Shown here in pieces: positions 36,549 to 45,785 of a DNA stretch of 64,000 bases (the first letter of the stretch is position 1; each line of letters begins with the position of its first letter). Source of the stretch: Spirochaetales bacterium (GTDB taxonomy: Bacteria; Spirochaetota; Spirochaetia; Sphaerochaetales; Sphaerochaetaceae). Under the pieces are notes generated by a model that saw only the letters and a program-made list of their open reading frames with translations, ran no database searches and was not told the origin of the DNA. Position numbers and translations under genes: made by a program. Location of the stretch: positions 304,568-368,567 of the forward strand of contig JAHDQJ010000006.1 in the NCBI GenBank assembly GCA_018433865.1, read 5' to 3'.

Positions 36549-37441
36549 GATCAAACATGCATAGGCACATGATTGAAGAGAAGAGAACCATCATGAATAT
36601 TCGTGAAAAGCTACAGATAGTCTTGATTGTATCCGGTTGTGTGTTGCTTGATATCTTTCTGCATGTATTGACGGCACCCTATGGCACCATGCCCATTGAT
36701 CCCGATCTGAACTTTGTGGCTGAAATCATGGGGGTGGAAACCGTTGCTGCCTTCTGGGCTGTTTCCGCCTTCTCTGTTGTCGCGTTTGTCTTCTTGCGGA
36801 TCAGGGAATTTCTTCCCGGGGGAGGTGTGAGAAAAGGCTTTCTCTATGGGGCATCAGTGGCATTGCTGTGGTTCTTGGCGATGCTCGAGGGTGTCTCTCT
36901 GTTTGGCAATCCCCTCATCAACGAGATGGTCGTAGGTCTCAGTGATGCCATTCCCGTTCTCCTGTTGGGGGTGTCATTGGGCTTCGTGAAACCGTCCGAA
37001 GGTCCGGCAATATGTTCCGGAACAGGACTCCCCGCAAAAAAGCACCAGGCGATAGTTCTCTTTGCCGCAATATTTTTGGCGGGGAGATATTGTGCATACA
37101 CAACCGGCGTGATCAAGTCGGGGATACAGGTGAGGCCTGTGGGAACATTCCTGTGGACCTTGCTGATGGGAATTGCCATCGGGGCAACGTTCGAGTGGTT
37201 GGATATGCATCGAAAAGGGAAATCATCCAGACAGAGAGTAGGGGAATTCGCTCTTTGTGTATTCTGCTTGAATTGGGGAGCATTCCTCATGTTCATGCCG
37301 CTGTTGTTCTCCGGCTATATTGCAGATGTCTTGATCCGGATCGCACTGGATACCTCTCTGGTGATGATCGCATCGTATCTGACCATCAGCGCGGCAGGAC
37401 ACTCACGTACGATGGGATCAGGGGAGTCATGCATATGTTGA
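36545..37441 (+). CDS. polytopic inner-membrane protein, unknown
   Basis: A 298-residue protein with about seven or eight hydrophobic spans (for example IVLIVSGCVLLDIFLHVL, FLYGASVALLWFLAMLEGV, MLQ-free span AIVLFAAIFLAG). A charged loop lies near residue 160-170. The ATG at 36545 overlaps the preceding stop; an internal ATG at 36593 is the alternative. It is followed, with overlap, by a CAAX protease, so it may be a partner or a substrate exporter. I cannot assign a family. Confidence 0.6.
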   Translation: MRSNMHRHMIEEKRTIMNIREKLQIVLIVSGCVLLDIFLHVLTAPYGTMPIDPDLNFVAEIMGVETVAAFWAVSAFSVVAFVFLRIREFLPGGGVRKGFLYGASVALLWFLAMLEGVSLFGNPLINEMVVGLSDAIPVLLLGVSLGFVKPSEGPAICSGTGLPAKKHQAIVLFAAIFLAGRYCAYTTGVIKSGIQVRPVGTFLWTLLMGIAIGATFEWLDMHRKGKSSRQRVGEFALCVFCLNWGAFLMFMPLLFSGYIADVLIRIALDTSLVMIASYLTISAAGHSRTMGSGESCIC

Positions 37442-38196
37442 TGAATACGGACAAGTTTGGGAAACGAAGATGCCATCGGCCGATCACAGTCATGATCACA
37501 TTCTTGGTGTTGTTCGGCACGCAGGTTGCATCGGGAAAAATCGGATATCTTGTTGCCGGGATGATTCCGTATCAACATCTGGACCCGTTTGACAGTTTTG
37601 CAAGAATTTCCCTGCACCATGCGGTTCAATTGCTCATTGCCGTGGCAACAGTCTTGGTGCTGCACAAGCGGATGCATCTGGATTTCCAGTTTCGACTCGG
37701 TGACAAGAAAGCGGGAATCAAGGCCCTGGCCATGTTCACGGCAACCTTTGCGGTGATTTCCGTCCTCCAGCATGCACTGATGGCCATGAACAACCAGCTT
37801 CCTGTCTATGGATTTCCCCTTGATGCGGCCAATGTGTTGGGCAATCTGGGATTCCAGCTTTTCTTGAGCGGACCGACTGAAGAGGTAGTGTACCGGGCCT
37901 TGCCGATTGTCTTGCTATCCCATGCATGCGGGAGAAGCGTGAGCATCAAAGGCAGCTTGACTTTGGAAGTAGTATTGTCCTCAGTGTTGTTCGCCTGTGC
38001 ACATATCAGGTGGTCGCTGGTACCTCTCACCTTCGAAGTCGACTATTTTCAGATCTTGTATGCCTTTGTGCTCGGAACCATTCAAGGTATCGTGTATCAG
38101 AGAAGCCGAAGCATCCTGTATCCGGTCCTCATGCACAGTCTCAGCAATGTGTTGATGGTCGGCGGAGGGTATGTGTTCACCGCCTGGGTATCCTGA
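37435..38196 (+). CDS. CAAX (CPBP/Abi) family membrane protease
   Basis: A 253-residue membrane protein with the intramembrane glutamic-protease motifs: GPTEEVVYRALP (EExxxR) near residue 145, FACAHIRW (FxxxH) near 188, and HSLSNVL (HxxxN) near 235. Start chosen at 37435 from GGGGAG eight bases upstream. It overlaps the end of the preceding membrane gene. Family members process peptides, bacteriocin precursors or membrane sensors. Convergent with the TetR gene. Confidence 0.8.
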   Translation: MLMNTDKFGKRRCHRPITVMITFLVLFGTQVASGKIGYLVAGMIPYQHLDPFDSFARISLHHAVQLLIAVATVLVLHKRMHLDFQFRLGDKKAGIKALAMFTATFAVISVLQHALMAMNNQLPVYGFPLDAANVLGNLGFQLFLSGPTEEVVYRALPIVLLSHACGRSVSIKGSLTLEVVLSSVLFACAHIRWSLVPLTFEVDYFQILYAFVLGTIQGIVYQRSRSILYPVLMHSLSNVLMVGGGYVFTAWVS

Positions 38197-38325
38197 AACC
38201 AAAGTTGTGATCATGGATGTGGATTCCTTGAGTCCAGGTCATCTGCAGAAACACAGGATATGAAGAATCTGCGGCTGACCTGGTGAGGGAGGACCCTCCG
38301 GAATACGCTTCTTTTCCGCATGATC

Positions 38326-38949
38326 TCAACCCGACAATCTTGCCATCCTCACCACCACTTCATCGGAAAAGTAATCGATTATGCGTTTTCTCTGCGTCGT
38401 TTCAAGGTTCTTTTCCGCGATCAGTTTCAAAGAGATTCCCATGGTTGCAGCCGCTATCGATTGTGCGGCCAATTCGAATTCTTCCTTGTCGGGTGTTTCT
38501 TGCGGATGCATGTCGACAATACATTTCCTGATCATCTGGATTGCCCTTCTTTTCTCCGCCGCTCCTCTGAACAGGAAGGAAGTGTGTTCGATCACATGAG
38601 GGGAACTGTCAGTATGAACGATGGCAAACTCTTCAGGGATCTCGAGGGCTTCCATGATGTAGGTGCGGGTCATGAAACGCAATTTTTCTTCCGGGTCGGT
38701 CGACAACATTTTCGATGCGGCGAGCGAGGTGGTCAATTTCAGATATCCACGTTCCAGCAGATGTGCCAATATTTCCTCTTTGTTGGAAAAATAGTGGTAG
38801 ATGATGGAAGGCGTGTACTCGATCTTCCGGGCGATCTTTCTGATCGAAATATTTTCAAAACCTTCTTCGCTTGCAATCTCCTTTGCCGCGGCAAGGATAT
38901 CATCTTTCATTTTCTGGGCATCGCGTTCTCTTCTGGTAATCGTCGACAT
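38326..38949 (-). CDS. TetR-family transcriptional regulator
   Basis: A 207-residue repressor. The N-terminal TetR helix-turn-helix is clear: ILAAAKEIASEEGFENISIR then KIARKIEYTPSIIYHYFSNK. The C-terminal ligand domain is divergent. Its upstream region holds an inverted repeat (38965-38991) that resembles the sites at 35045-35073, so it likely represses itself and a transcript leading into the CAAX protease operon. Confidence 0.88.
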   Translation of the reverse strand: MSTITRRERDAQKMKDDILAAAKEIASEEGFENISIRKIARKIEYTPSIIYHYFSNKEEILAHLLERGYLKLTTSLAASKMLSTDPEEKLRFMTRTYIMEALEIPEEFAIVHTDSSPHVIEHTSFLFRGAAEKRRAIQMIRKCIVDMHPQETPDKEEFELAAQSIAAATMGISLKLIAEKNLETTQRKRIIDYFSDEVVVRMARLSG

Positions 38950-38964
38950 GGTTGCTCCCTATTG

Positions 38965-38991
38965 AACGGTGTTTTTATATTAAACATCGTT
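38965..38991 (-). promoter_or_regulatory. tetR operator
   Basis: AACGGTGTTT (38965-38974) and AAACATCGTT (38982-38991) form a 10-bp inverted repeat with one mismatch and a seven-base gap, 16 bases upstream of the tetR ATG. The half-site matches those at 35046 and 35064. Confidence 0.6.
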
Positions 38992-39120
38992 TCATGATGT
39001 TTTTCAATGCATGAACATACAATCATAACATACGTAGTGAGTCCGTACTGCTTTGGAGATATGTGTGCGATGGTGGAGTACCTGAATGCGAGAAGTCAAT
39101 GTGAAATCGGTTTTCCGATT

Positions 39121-40824
39121 TCAATACCGACGTATCGGCCTCACCATCATCACCGTTGCCTGCGTGGTACCGGGAGAACTAATCCATCCGTCAAGAAATC
39201 GGAAATATAACGAACTGCCATTGGTATCGGTGGAGAGCTTGGCTCCCAAGGAACTCCAATACAGATTATGGGCACTGTATTCATCCTCACAGAAATTGCC
39301 GAGACCGTTGACATGCAAGACTGCATGCATCAGCTTCAACTCCGCGATATTGGGAAGGAACCAATCGTCATGTCCCGCTGCTTCCAGATTTGCACAATAC
39401 GTGGGAGCATACTCATTGCTGTTCCAGTTCGCATGGGCGACGATCGTGTCGGTCGCCTCTTTCCCATGACCGAGTTGCGTATAGGGATATTCGAAGATAT
39501 AGAACTGATCGTCAGTTCCGGTGGGTCCCCATGCAAGATGTGTTTCTGATGCGACGAGGGAAGCTGCGAGGTATCTCCATCCTTCGGTGATTTCTCCCTT
39601 GTCATGGAACACCCATCCTCCATCGGTCGGGGGCATATGTTTCGCATACAGCGTGTGATCCGATGCGGTGGTCAAGATCGTCTTGTCGGTGACCTTGTTC
39701 CCGGTACATGCAGGATCGGTCCACCAACCCAAGAATGATTCTCCTGTTTTCTTGCTTGACGGCAGCGTCCCGTATGCTTTGCCATATTCGACGTTGATGA
39801 CCGTAGTGATCGCATCTCCCCCGCTAGGGTCGAATGACACCGAATATGTGTTGACAGTCCATTTGGCATAGAAGGATTTGTTACCGGTGGAGTCCGTCGC
39901 AATCCCTGTCGTTTCGGTTCCCGATGAGAAACTAGCGCTGGTGAACCATCCGCCGAACGAATACCCGGCACGGGTCGGGTCCTTCAGTATGACGGGGGTA
40001 TCGGTGATGGCATAGGTGGTGGGATTCTCCGCATGGTTGTCACCGTTGTTGAGTACATAGGTGATCGCATAGGAAATCGGCGTCCATTTCGCATACAGTG
40101 TCTGATTCTCCGTGAGCACTACGGTAGTTCCATATGCATACAACGATCCCGATCCGCCGATACCGTCATACCATCCGCCGAACTCATGGCCGGTTCTGGT
40201 TGGAGTGGGGAGGGTCCCGTACGTGTCGCCGGGACTCACAAGCTTTGATCCGGTTTCGACGGTTCCTCCTTGCGCATCGAATGTGACCGTATACTGGATT
40301 TCTCCGAATTTGGCATGGAATGTCTTGTCTCCGCTCGAACCCGCAGGTATCGATGTCGCTTCCGTGAGAAAGTCGGCATCACTGAACCAGCCGATGAACG
40401 CGCATCCCGGTTTGCTCGGATCAGCAAGAACGATCGTCTCGCTTTCGATCGTATAGGAGTCCGGATTCGCAGCATTGTTGAAACCTCCTCCCAGATCATA
40501 TGCTATGGCGTAGTGGGCCAATGCCCAATGCGCATAGAGTGTATGGTTCTCGCTTGAGGTCACCAAAGTACTGCTGCTGACTGCTGTGCCACTGTCATCA
40601 AGCTTGGTAAACCACCCTGTCAACGTGTAGCCTGGGCGGGTTACGCCCCCCGGAATAGGATAATGATCGAATCCGGTAGCGACGACCAGGCTCGACGGTT
40701 GGGGAGTTCCTCCGTTCGGATCATACGAAACGGTGATGTAGGACCTCTCGGGGCAGGCGCTGAGAAGCACGAGCAATACAACCCCACAGAATACGATGAT
40801 TGGAATCGATACATGCAATTTCAT
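39121..40824 (-). CDS. surface lipoprotein with InlB-type repeats and C-terminal Lcl/DUF1566-like domain
   Basis: A 567-residue lipoprotein (signal ending LLVLLSAC). Residues ~30-390 hold about five InlB B-repeat-type (Flg_new) units of ~70 residues, each with the pattern YDPNGG/FDAQGG ... GxxFxGWxxxxxxxG...LYAKW. The C-terminal ~170 residues contain WVFHDKGEITEGWRYL, DDWFLPNIAELKLMHAV and YWSS, the fold shared with two nearby lipoproteins. GGAGG before the ATG at 40824 sets the start. A surface adhesin or glycan-binding role is inference. Confidence 0.78.
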   Translation of the reverse strand: MKLHVSIPIIVFCGVVLLVLLSACPERSYITVSYDPNGGTPQPSSLVVATGFDHYPIPGGVTRPGYTLTGWFTKLDDSGTAVSSSTLVTSSENHTLYAHWALAHYAIAYDLGGGFNNAANPDSYTIESETIVLADPSKPGCAFIGWFSDADFLTEATSIPAGSSGDKTFHAKFGEIQYTVTFDAQGGTVETGSKLVSPGDTYGTLPTPTRTGHEFGGWYDGIGGSGSLYAYGTTVVLTENQTLYAKWTPISYAITYVLNNGDNHAENPTTYAITDTPVILKDPTRAGYSFGGWFTSASFSSGTETTGIATDSTGNKSFYAKWTVNTYSVSFDPSGGDAITTVINVEYGKAYGTLPSSKKTGESFLGWWTDPACTGNKVTDKTILTTASDHTLYAKHMPPTDGGWVFHDKGEITEGWRYLAASLVASETHLAWGPTGTDDQFYIFEYPYTQLGHGKEATDTIVAHANWNSNEYAPTYCANLEAAGHDDWFLPNIAELKLMHAVLHVNGLGNFCEDEYSAHNLYWSSLGAKLSTDTNGSSLYFRFLDGWISSPGTTQATVMMVRPIRRY

Positions 40825-40940
40825 GGTTTGTCCTCCGAAAATGCTGAGATTCAGACGTCTGGTGTTGAAGGACACACAATTGTTATGCAAGACACTCCCG
40901 TTACAGAGACGCCGACATGCCCAATTGCCCATGCACCATA

Positions 40941-40969
40941 ACGATACGCCTGGCCAGACGATATGTCAA
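40941..40969 (-). promoter_or_regulatory. promoter of the InlB-repeat lipoprotein gene
   Basis: On the minus strand TTGACA (40969-40964), 17 bases, TATCGT (40946-40941), about 115 bases before the start codon. Confidence 0.5.
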
Positions 40970-41131
40970 TTATAATACATGGAGCAATTTCATGGCTGAA
41001 TGGAAACTATGGCAGTCCATGAACTTATGTTTGGTACGAAAGATATGAAACGATACCACCGGTAAGTTGTTTTCCTCACGACGACCTGTTTCGTGATTCT
41101 TTGAAGGATTACGGGTTGCGGTCATGCTCCT

Positions 41132-41147
41132 CCGTCTTGTAAGACGG
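41132..41147. other. short hairpin in the divergent lipoprotein intergenic region
   Basis: CCGTCTT-GT-AAGACGG, a 7-bp stem located in the ~370-base gap between the two lipoprotein genes; it lies about 47 bases before the rightward start. Nothing else is recognised in the gap besides the leftward promoter. Confidence 0.35.
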
Positions 41148-41194
41148 CCCATACCTCCTGACAACCCGCCACTTGGTGTACCGAGGAGGATTGT

Positions 41195-42076
41195 ATGGCC
41201 AAAAAGCGTGTAGCGTTTTGCGTAACGGGACTATCGGTTTTGGTGTTGATGCTGTTGCTGGGGGGATGTGACACGGAGTATCCGGTCTTGACGTATCACA
41301 CAGTATATTTTGATGGCAATGGACAAACCGGAGGTACCGTTCCAGTATTCTCCATTACGACATTGGTGAATTCACCGGTCACAGTGCCAGGAAATACGGG
41401 GAATTTGGTACTTGGTGACCGTGTGTTCCTCGGGTGGAATACCAAGGCTGACGGAACCGGGTATGCTTTCACACCAGGGGAAGTGTTTGCCATGCCTGCG
41501 GGGAATCTCACCCTGTATGCAGATTGGGAACGCATGTATCTCATTGGTGACATCGGCCCTGCAGGCGGTATGGTGTTCCATGACAAGGGTGCAAAGAGCG
41601 ATGGATGGCGCTATCTTGAGGCGGCACCCGTTGGGTGGAGCGGGTCCGCAGAAGATCCATTACATGTATTCGGGTATTATCGTACCGCTTCGGATGGTAG
41701 CAATCTGGTGGTAGGGACTGAGACCGCCATGGGTACCGGACAGGCAAATACCGAAGAGCTCGTATCGGTGATGGGAAGCAATGTATATCCGGGAAGTACA
41801 GGAACTACGCCTACGACAAATTATGCCGCAAGAATATGTGAGGACTACACACTGGACGAATATGCTGATTGGTTCTTGCCATCGAAGGACGAGTTGAACC
41901 TGATGTACCTGAACTTGAAAGCTGAGCTCATTGGAGGATTTTCCGATAATTACTATTGGAGCTCCTCTGAAAGTACGGCTTCGACAGCATGGGGACAAGA
42001 CTTTGGAAACGGGTATCAGGGCAGTGGTTACCTGCGTGACGGCAATTTCTGCATCAGACCTGTACGGGCCTTCTGA
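41195..42076 (+). CDS. lipoprotein with one InlB-type repeat and C-terminal Lcl/DUF1566-like domain
   Basis: A 293-residue lipoprotein (signal ending LLLGGCD). One InlB-type repeat (VYFDGNGQTGG ... FLGWNTKADGTGYAF ... LYADW) is followed by the shared module: MVFHDKGAKSDGWRYLEAAP near residue 125, ADWFLPSKDELNLMY near 225, YYWSSSE and CIRPVRAF at the end. GAGGAG precedes the ATG. It looks like a shortened paralogue of the divergent 567-residue protein. Confidence 0.78.
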   Translation: MAKKRVAFCVTGLSVLVLMLLLGGCDTEYPVLTYHTVYFDGNGQTGGTVPVFSITTLVNSPVTVPGNTGNLVLGDRVFLGWNTKADGTGYAFTPGEVFAMPAGNLTLYADWERMYLIGDIGPAGGMVFHDKGAKSDGWRYLEAAPVGWSGSAEDPLHVFGYYRTASDGSNLVVGTETAMGTGQANTEELVSVMGSNVYPGSTGTTPTTNYAARICEDYTLDEYADWFLPSKDELNLMYLNLKAELIGGFSDNYYWSSSESTASTAWGQDFGNGYQGSGYLRDGNFCIRPVRAF

Positions 42077-42447
42077 TGAATCTCCGACCGATGAGATGAC
42101 AACACCGGCACATCGTGGATTGAGCTATCATGCTACGGTCTTTGTGAGCGGCGATTGATACGGAGCTCATGAAAAACAGTGGACTGGCACCCCTACGATC
42201 TTCCGCTCACGGTGGAAAAATTCCTGCATCGGATTTTCTCAATGGAATCCTCGGCATGGATACGAAGGATCATCCGGTCGTTGGTGGAGCTTTATCTTTA
42301 ACGACCTTATGAAAGCGAGTAGTTTGCTTTATTTATGAATCATAAGAATATCTGATAACAAAAAATTCCTTTTATGCTTTTATTCTGACAACAACGGCGT
42401 TATAATCATATCCGACCCATACATGCCTATAAGGAGAGCATTCCAAG
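42077..42447. other. intergenic region before a small lipoprotein gene
   Basis: About 370 bases without a gene. TATAAT at 42401-42406 in an AT-rich context is a plausible -10 box for the following gene; the -35 region is poor. Confidence 0.4.
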
Positions 42448-42996
42448 ATGAAGAACACACGTGTGCTGACTTTGGCTTTGATCATCATGCTCGCGACTTT
42501 CACGGGTTGTGAATCCGAGCCATCCTTTCCGGAGCTGACCATCCCCCAGAGAATGACGACGGTGAAGGAATACAACCAAGAATTGTTTGCGTTGATCGTA
42601 CCGATCGTGGAGAATGCACAACCTGCTGACTTCACAGAGGGAGACTTTGTCCCGGTAGATGAGGGAATCACCTGCTTCGTGACCTATTCGGGTCTTGATG
42701 AAATGACTTTGTACATGACCTTGGATGAGTGGGTAGCTGCCGATGGAACCAAGATCATCGGTACGATAGAACTGGAGGTCGAATATTACACCTCTCCGGA
42801 AGTATCCCTTCACATAGTCAGGACAGATCGTCCGGCTTTCCTGTACTTCGACAATAGTTCCGTCAGTTATCTGGCAGAGTTCCTTGATGATGATGGTTCT
42901 GATCCGGCATACATATCCGATTATGATTATTATGCTTGGGTCTCCATGATCGTCGATGGGAAACTTCTGGTGAACAACCCCATCGGTTACAAATGA
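42448..42996 (+). CDS. small lipoprotein, unknown
   Basis: A 182-residue lipoprotein (signal ending ATFTGC, Cys about residue 21). The mature chain is acidic and rich in Tyr and Asp, with no domain I recognise and no InlB or Lcl module, although it lies within the lipoprotein cluster. It is probably monocistronic; the next gene starts ~95 bases later. Confidence 0.6.
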   Translation: MKNTRVLTLALIIMLATFTGCESEPSFPELTIPQRMTTVKEYNQELFALIVPIVENAQPADFTEGDFVPVDEGITCFVTYSGLDEMTLYMTLDEWVAADGTKIIGTIELEVEYYTSPEVSLHIVRTDRPAFLYFDNSSVSYLAEFLDDDGSDPAYISDYDYYAWVSMIVDGKLLVNNPIGYK

Positions 42997-43089
42997 TACG
43001 GCCCGTAACACAGGTTCAAGTCTCCTTGTGATTTTCCTTCATCGGAACTATGGGTATCGTGATACCATCGCTTCATGAGGAGCATGCAG

Positions 43090-43611
43090 ATGGACAAGAC
43101 TGTTGTGGTCTACTACTCACTGGACGGGCATACCCACTTCGTCGCCTCGAAGATAGGTGAGCGCTTGGAATGCCCCGTGATACGGTTGCGGCAGCACAAT
43201 GAATTCTCCGCCACGAATACCTTCCTGAAATACTTCTGGGCGGGCAAGAGCTCGGTCTTCCGAGACAAGCCCCCCTTGGAGGATACGGATCTGGATCCGG
43301 ATGCGTATGACACCCTCGTCATCGCGACACCGGTGTGGGCGGGGAACCTCAGTTCCCCCGTACGGTCATTCCTGAGCAGCCATCCGCTAGATGGCAAGAG
43401 GGTGTTCCTCGTCGCCACCAACAGCGGGGGTTCGTTCGTGAAGTGCTTCGCCACCATGCGGAAGCTGATGCCGAAGGCCTCCGTCGGAGAGGAGATCGGT
43501 TTAGTGAACATCACCGAAGCGTCTTCTCCTGCCCAACAACAGTCCCTTGATGCGTTCTGTGACACGGTGATCGGGAGAAGTCAGGTTGTGGAAGGTCCGA
43601 ACCTTAGCTAA
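43090..43611 (+). CDS. flavodoxin-like protein
   Basis: A 173-residue flavodoxin-fold protein. KTVVVYYSLDGHTHFVA near the start is the FMN phosphate loop (with D-G-H-T in place of the usual G-N-T), VIATPVWAGNLSSPVR near residue 80 and VATNSGGSF near 115 line the isoalloxazine site. AGGAG seven bases before the ATG at 43090 sets the start. Likely an FMN-dependent electron carrier or quinone reductase. Its last four bases overlap the convergent lipoprotein gene. Confidence 0.82.
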   Translation: MDKTVVVYYSLDGHTHFVASKIGERLECPVIRLRQHNEFSATNTFLKYFWAGKSSVFRDKPPLEDTDLDPDAYDTLVIATPVWAGNLSSPVRSFLSSHPLDGKRVFLVATNSGGSFVKCFATMRKLMPKASVGEEIGLVNITEASSPAQQQSLDAFCDTVIGRSQVVEGPNLS

Positions 43612-44360
43612 AATTTCCTGACCGGCCGGACGTAGTATGCATTGTATGAGTACGAACCCCCGGTAGCCCCGATCCAGAAGTTCACCATGGTTCCGCTCCT
43701 GTCGTTATCCATGCTGGAACTCCAATACAGGTCGGCTTGGAACGAACCCAGATCGTTCTTGTAGAGGGTGTTGCGCATGAGAGCCAGTTCGTCTTGGGAG
43801 GGCAGGTACCAGTCATCGAACCCATTGATCACCGCGTTCAGGCAGACTGCAGCGGCAACCGAACCGTCGTGGAATGAAGAGAATACCTTCTCAGCTTCAG
43901 GCAATTGGTCATAGGTATCGCGGTTGGCTTGGATGTGCCTGTTGTAGATGGTGATATGTTCCGAGTTTTCCAATCCTGTCCCCAGTTCGGTTCCCAGGTG
44001 TGCTCCATTCATGGTGAAGGGAAATGCACCCCATTGGGCCTTGGGATCGTAGAAGGATCCTGACCAACGCTCCGGTGCTGCTTCCAGATATCTCCACCCG
44101 TCGCTGTATTCACCTTTGTCATGGAATACCAGCCCGCTTGCCGGACCCTTTTCACCGATCTTGTATACGTGCGGTACCGGCACATCGACTTCCGGTTCCT
44201 CGAGCACTTCAGGAGCATCGGGAACACCGGTCGATGCCGGAGCAGGAGTGGTGAGCTGTGATTCCCATTCGACCAGCAGTGAATAGCACCCCGTCATCAG
44301 GACAAGACTTATGCCCAGCAACACTGCGCACACCGGTTTTCCTAACCCTTTGTGTTTCAT
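43608..44360 (-). CDS. lipoprotein with Lcl/DUF1566-like domain
   Basis: A 250-residue lipoprotein (signal ending LVLMTGC). After a Pro/Glu-rich linker of about 45 residues comes the shared module: LVFHDKGEYSDGWRYLEAAP, DDWYLPSQDELALMR, LYWSSS and YVRPVRKF. No InlB repeat is present. GAGGGGA before the ATG at 44360 sets the start. It is the third protein of this family in 5 kb, consistent with local duplication and reshuffling of N-terminal modules. Confidence 0.76.
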   Translation of the reverse strand: MKHKGLGKPVCAVLLGISLVLMTGCYSLLVEWESQLTTPAPASTGVPDAPEVLEEPEVDVPVPHVYKIGEKGPASGLVFHDKGEYSDGWRYLEAAPERWSGSFYDPKAQWGAFPFTMNGAHLGTELGTGLENSEHITIYNRHIQANRDTYDQLPEAEKVFSSFHDGSVAAAVCLNAVINGFDDWYLPSQDELALMRNTLYKNDLGSFQADLYWSSSMDNDRSGTMVNFWIGATGGSYSYNAYYVRPVRKF

Positions 44361-44560
44361 GCGGATTCCCCTCATGTCTTTTTTTTCATACTACGGGTGT
44401 ATCTATCGTGGCGCAAGGATTTGTGGAAAAAGTTATCCGTCGTGACGATCAAGAGCAGGTATGCCCACAGCTGGGGACCTCGATGGTCTTTGACCGTCAA
44501 CGGACATGGTCGGAGGAGGGGAAGACCGGAAGACAGTTCCTCCCATATCGGAAGAAAACG

Positions 44561-44591
44561 AAAGTTCCCGATAGAATATCGAACTTTTTTT
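44561..44591 (+). terminator. terminator without an obvious upstream gene
   Basis: AAAGTTC pairs with GAACTTT and GATA with TATC (two-base bulge, loop GAA), followed by a run of T. On the plus strand no gene precedes it: the left neighbour is leftward. It lies in the ~400-base gap before the sugar ABC operon, which otherwise shows nothing clear; it may end a small RNA or act as an attenuator. Confidence 0.5.
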
Positions 44592-44759
44592 ATCCTTTCC
44601 CAAGATGTGGCGTGAAAGCGTAAGATATCAAACCAAACTCCATAGAATACTTCATGTACTTCTGAAATTGCAGGCCTTACGATTTGATCGATCGATGCGG
44701 CGTTGCCGCTGGACTACTATCCTAATCTCTTATGATTCTGAAAAAAAAAGGAGGAGAAC

Positions 44760-45746
44760 ATGAAAAATACTCTATGTATTTTGATGGTTCTGGTTCTGCT
44801 GGGTACGGGTGCTCTGTTCGCTGCTGGCCAGCAGGAGACTGGTCTGACCAAGGTGGGTATCGTGAATCTGCCACCCGAAGAATCCGGATATCGGCAGGCT
44901 AATGTTGAAGACATGAACAGTGTGTTCTCAAAAGCCAACGGCTATGACTCTAAACAGACCAACACCGGAGACAACAGCGAACAGATTGCTGCGGCGAAAG
45001 GGTACATTCGGGACGGAGTGGACTATCTTTTGATCTCGGCAGCAAACGCTACCGGATGGGATGATACCTTGAAGTCTGCAAAAGATGCAGGCATAAAGGT
45101 CATCCTCTTTGACCGTGCGATCGATACGGCCCCATCCAATTATCAGGCAGCGCTGCTCTCGGACATGGCTTTTGAGGGAAAGAAAGCAGTGGAGTGGGTG
45201 TTGAGCCTGGGCCTTGACAAGATCAACCTGATCCTTATTCGCGGGCAGATGGGTTCTGCAGCTGAGATCGGCCGGAGCGCAGCAGTGCTCGATGCCGCCA
45301 AAGCCGGCAAGCTCAACATAGTTGCAGATGGAACAGGCGGAGACAGCTGGAGCCTTGAGGAAGCCCGGAAAGTCGTGGAAGCTGCCATAGCCGCAGGCAA
45401 GGATTTCAACGTCATCTACGCACAGAACGATGGCATGGCACAAGGTGCTGTCCAGGCACTCGAAGCAGCTGGAATCAGCCATGGAAAGAACGGCAAGGTC
45501 AAGGTTATCGGATTCGATTTCAACCGATTCGCACTTCGGAACGTACAGGCCGGTTACTGGGATGCCGATATGCAGTGCAACCCACGCCAGGCAGCTGAGA
45601 TCTCCAGATGGATCAAGAGCGGAAACATTCCTAGCGGAACCATCTACCAGGATGAGCTCCTGTTGACCACTGACACGATTACCGATGAAGACATCCAGAA
45701 TTGGGGAATCAATGCGGATCCGGGCAAGGGTGTGATCACCCGGTAG
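44760..45746 (+). CDS. sugar ABC transporter substrate-binding protein (YtfQ-like)
   Basis: A 328-residue periplasmic binding protein of the ribose/galactofuranose cluster. The signal peptide ends near LFAAGQQET; the mature fold begins KVGIVNLPPEESGYRQAN, with LLISAANATGWD and NDGMAQGAVQALE lining the sugar pocket. AAAGGAGGAG is an excellent ribosome site. First gene of an operon with one ATPase and two permeases. Galactofuranose/arabinofuranose-type ligands are known for YtfQ; the nearby arabinose genes make arabinose a fair guess. Confidence 0.87.
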   Translation: MKNTLCILMVLVLLGTGALFAAGQQETGLTKVGIVNLPPEESGYRQANVEDMNSVFSKANGYDSKQTNTGDNSEQIAAAKGYIRDGVDYLLISAANATGWDDTLKSAKDAGIKVILFDRAIDTAPSNYQAALLSDMAFEGKKAVEWVLSLGLDKINLILIRGQMGSAAEIGRSAAVLDAAKAGKLNIVADGTGGDSWSLEEARKVVEAAIAAGKDFNVIYAQNDGMAQGAVQALEAAGISHGKNGKVKVIGFDFNRFALRNVQAGYWDADMQCNPRQAAEISRWIKSGNIPSGTIYQDELLLTTDTITDEDIQNWGINADPGKGVITR

Positions 45747-45785
45747 GCATTCGTAAGGAATTCTTCATCAAGACAATGTGATGTG

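Noticed and set aside
38234..38283. CCAGGTCA ... TGACCTGG stem between the CAAX protease and tetR genes
   Set aside because: Could be a bidirectional terminator, but the loop is long and neither side has a T-run; left out of the feature list.
44415..44435. TGTGGAAAAAGTTATCC resembling DnaA boxes
   Set aside because: Only one imperfect pair, no cluster of boxes, no dnaA/dnaN/gyr genes, no AT-rich unwinding region.
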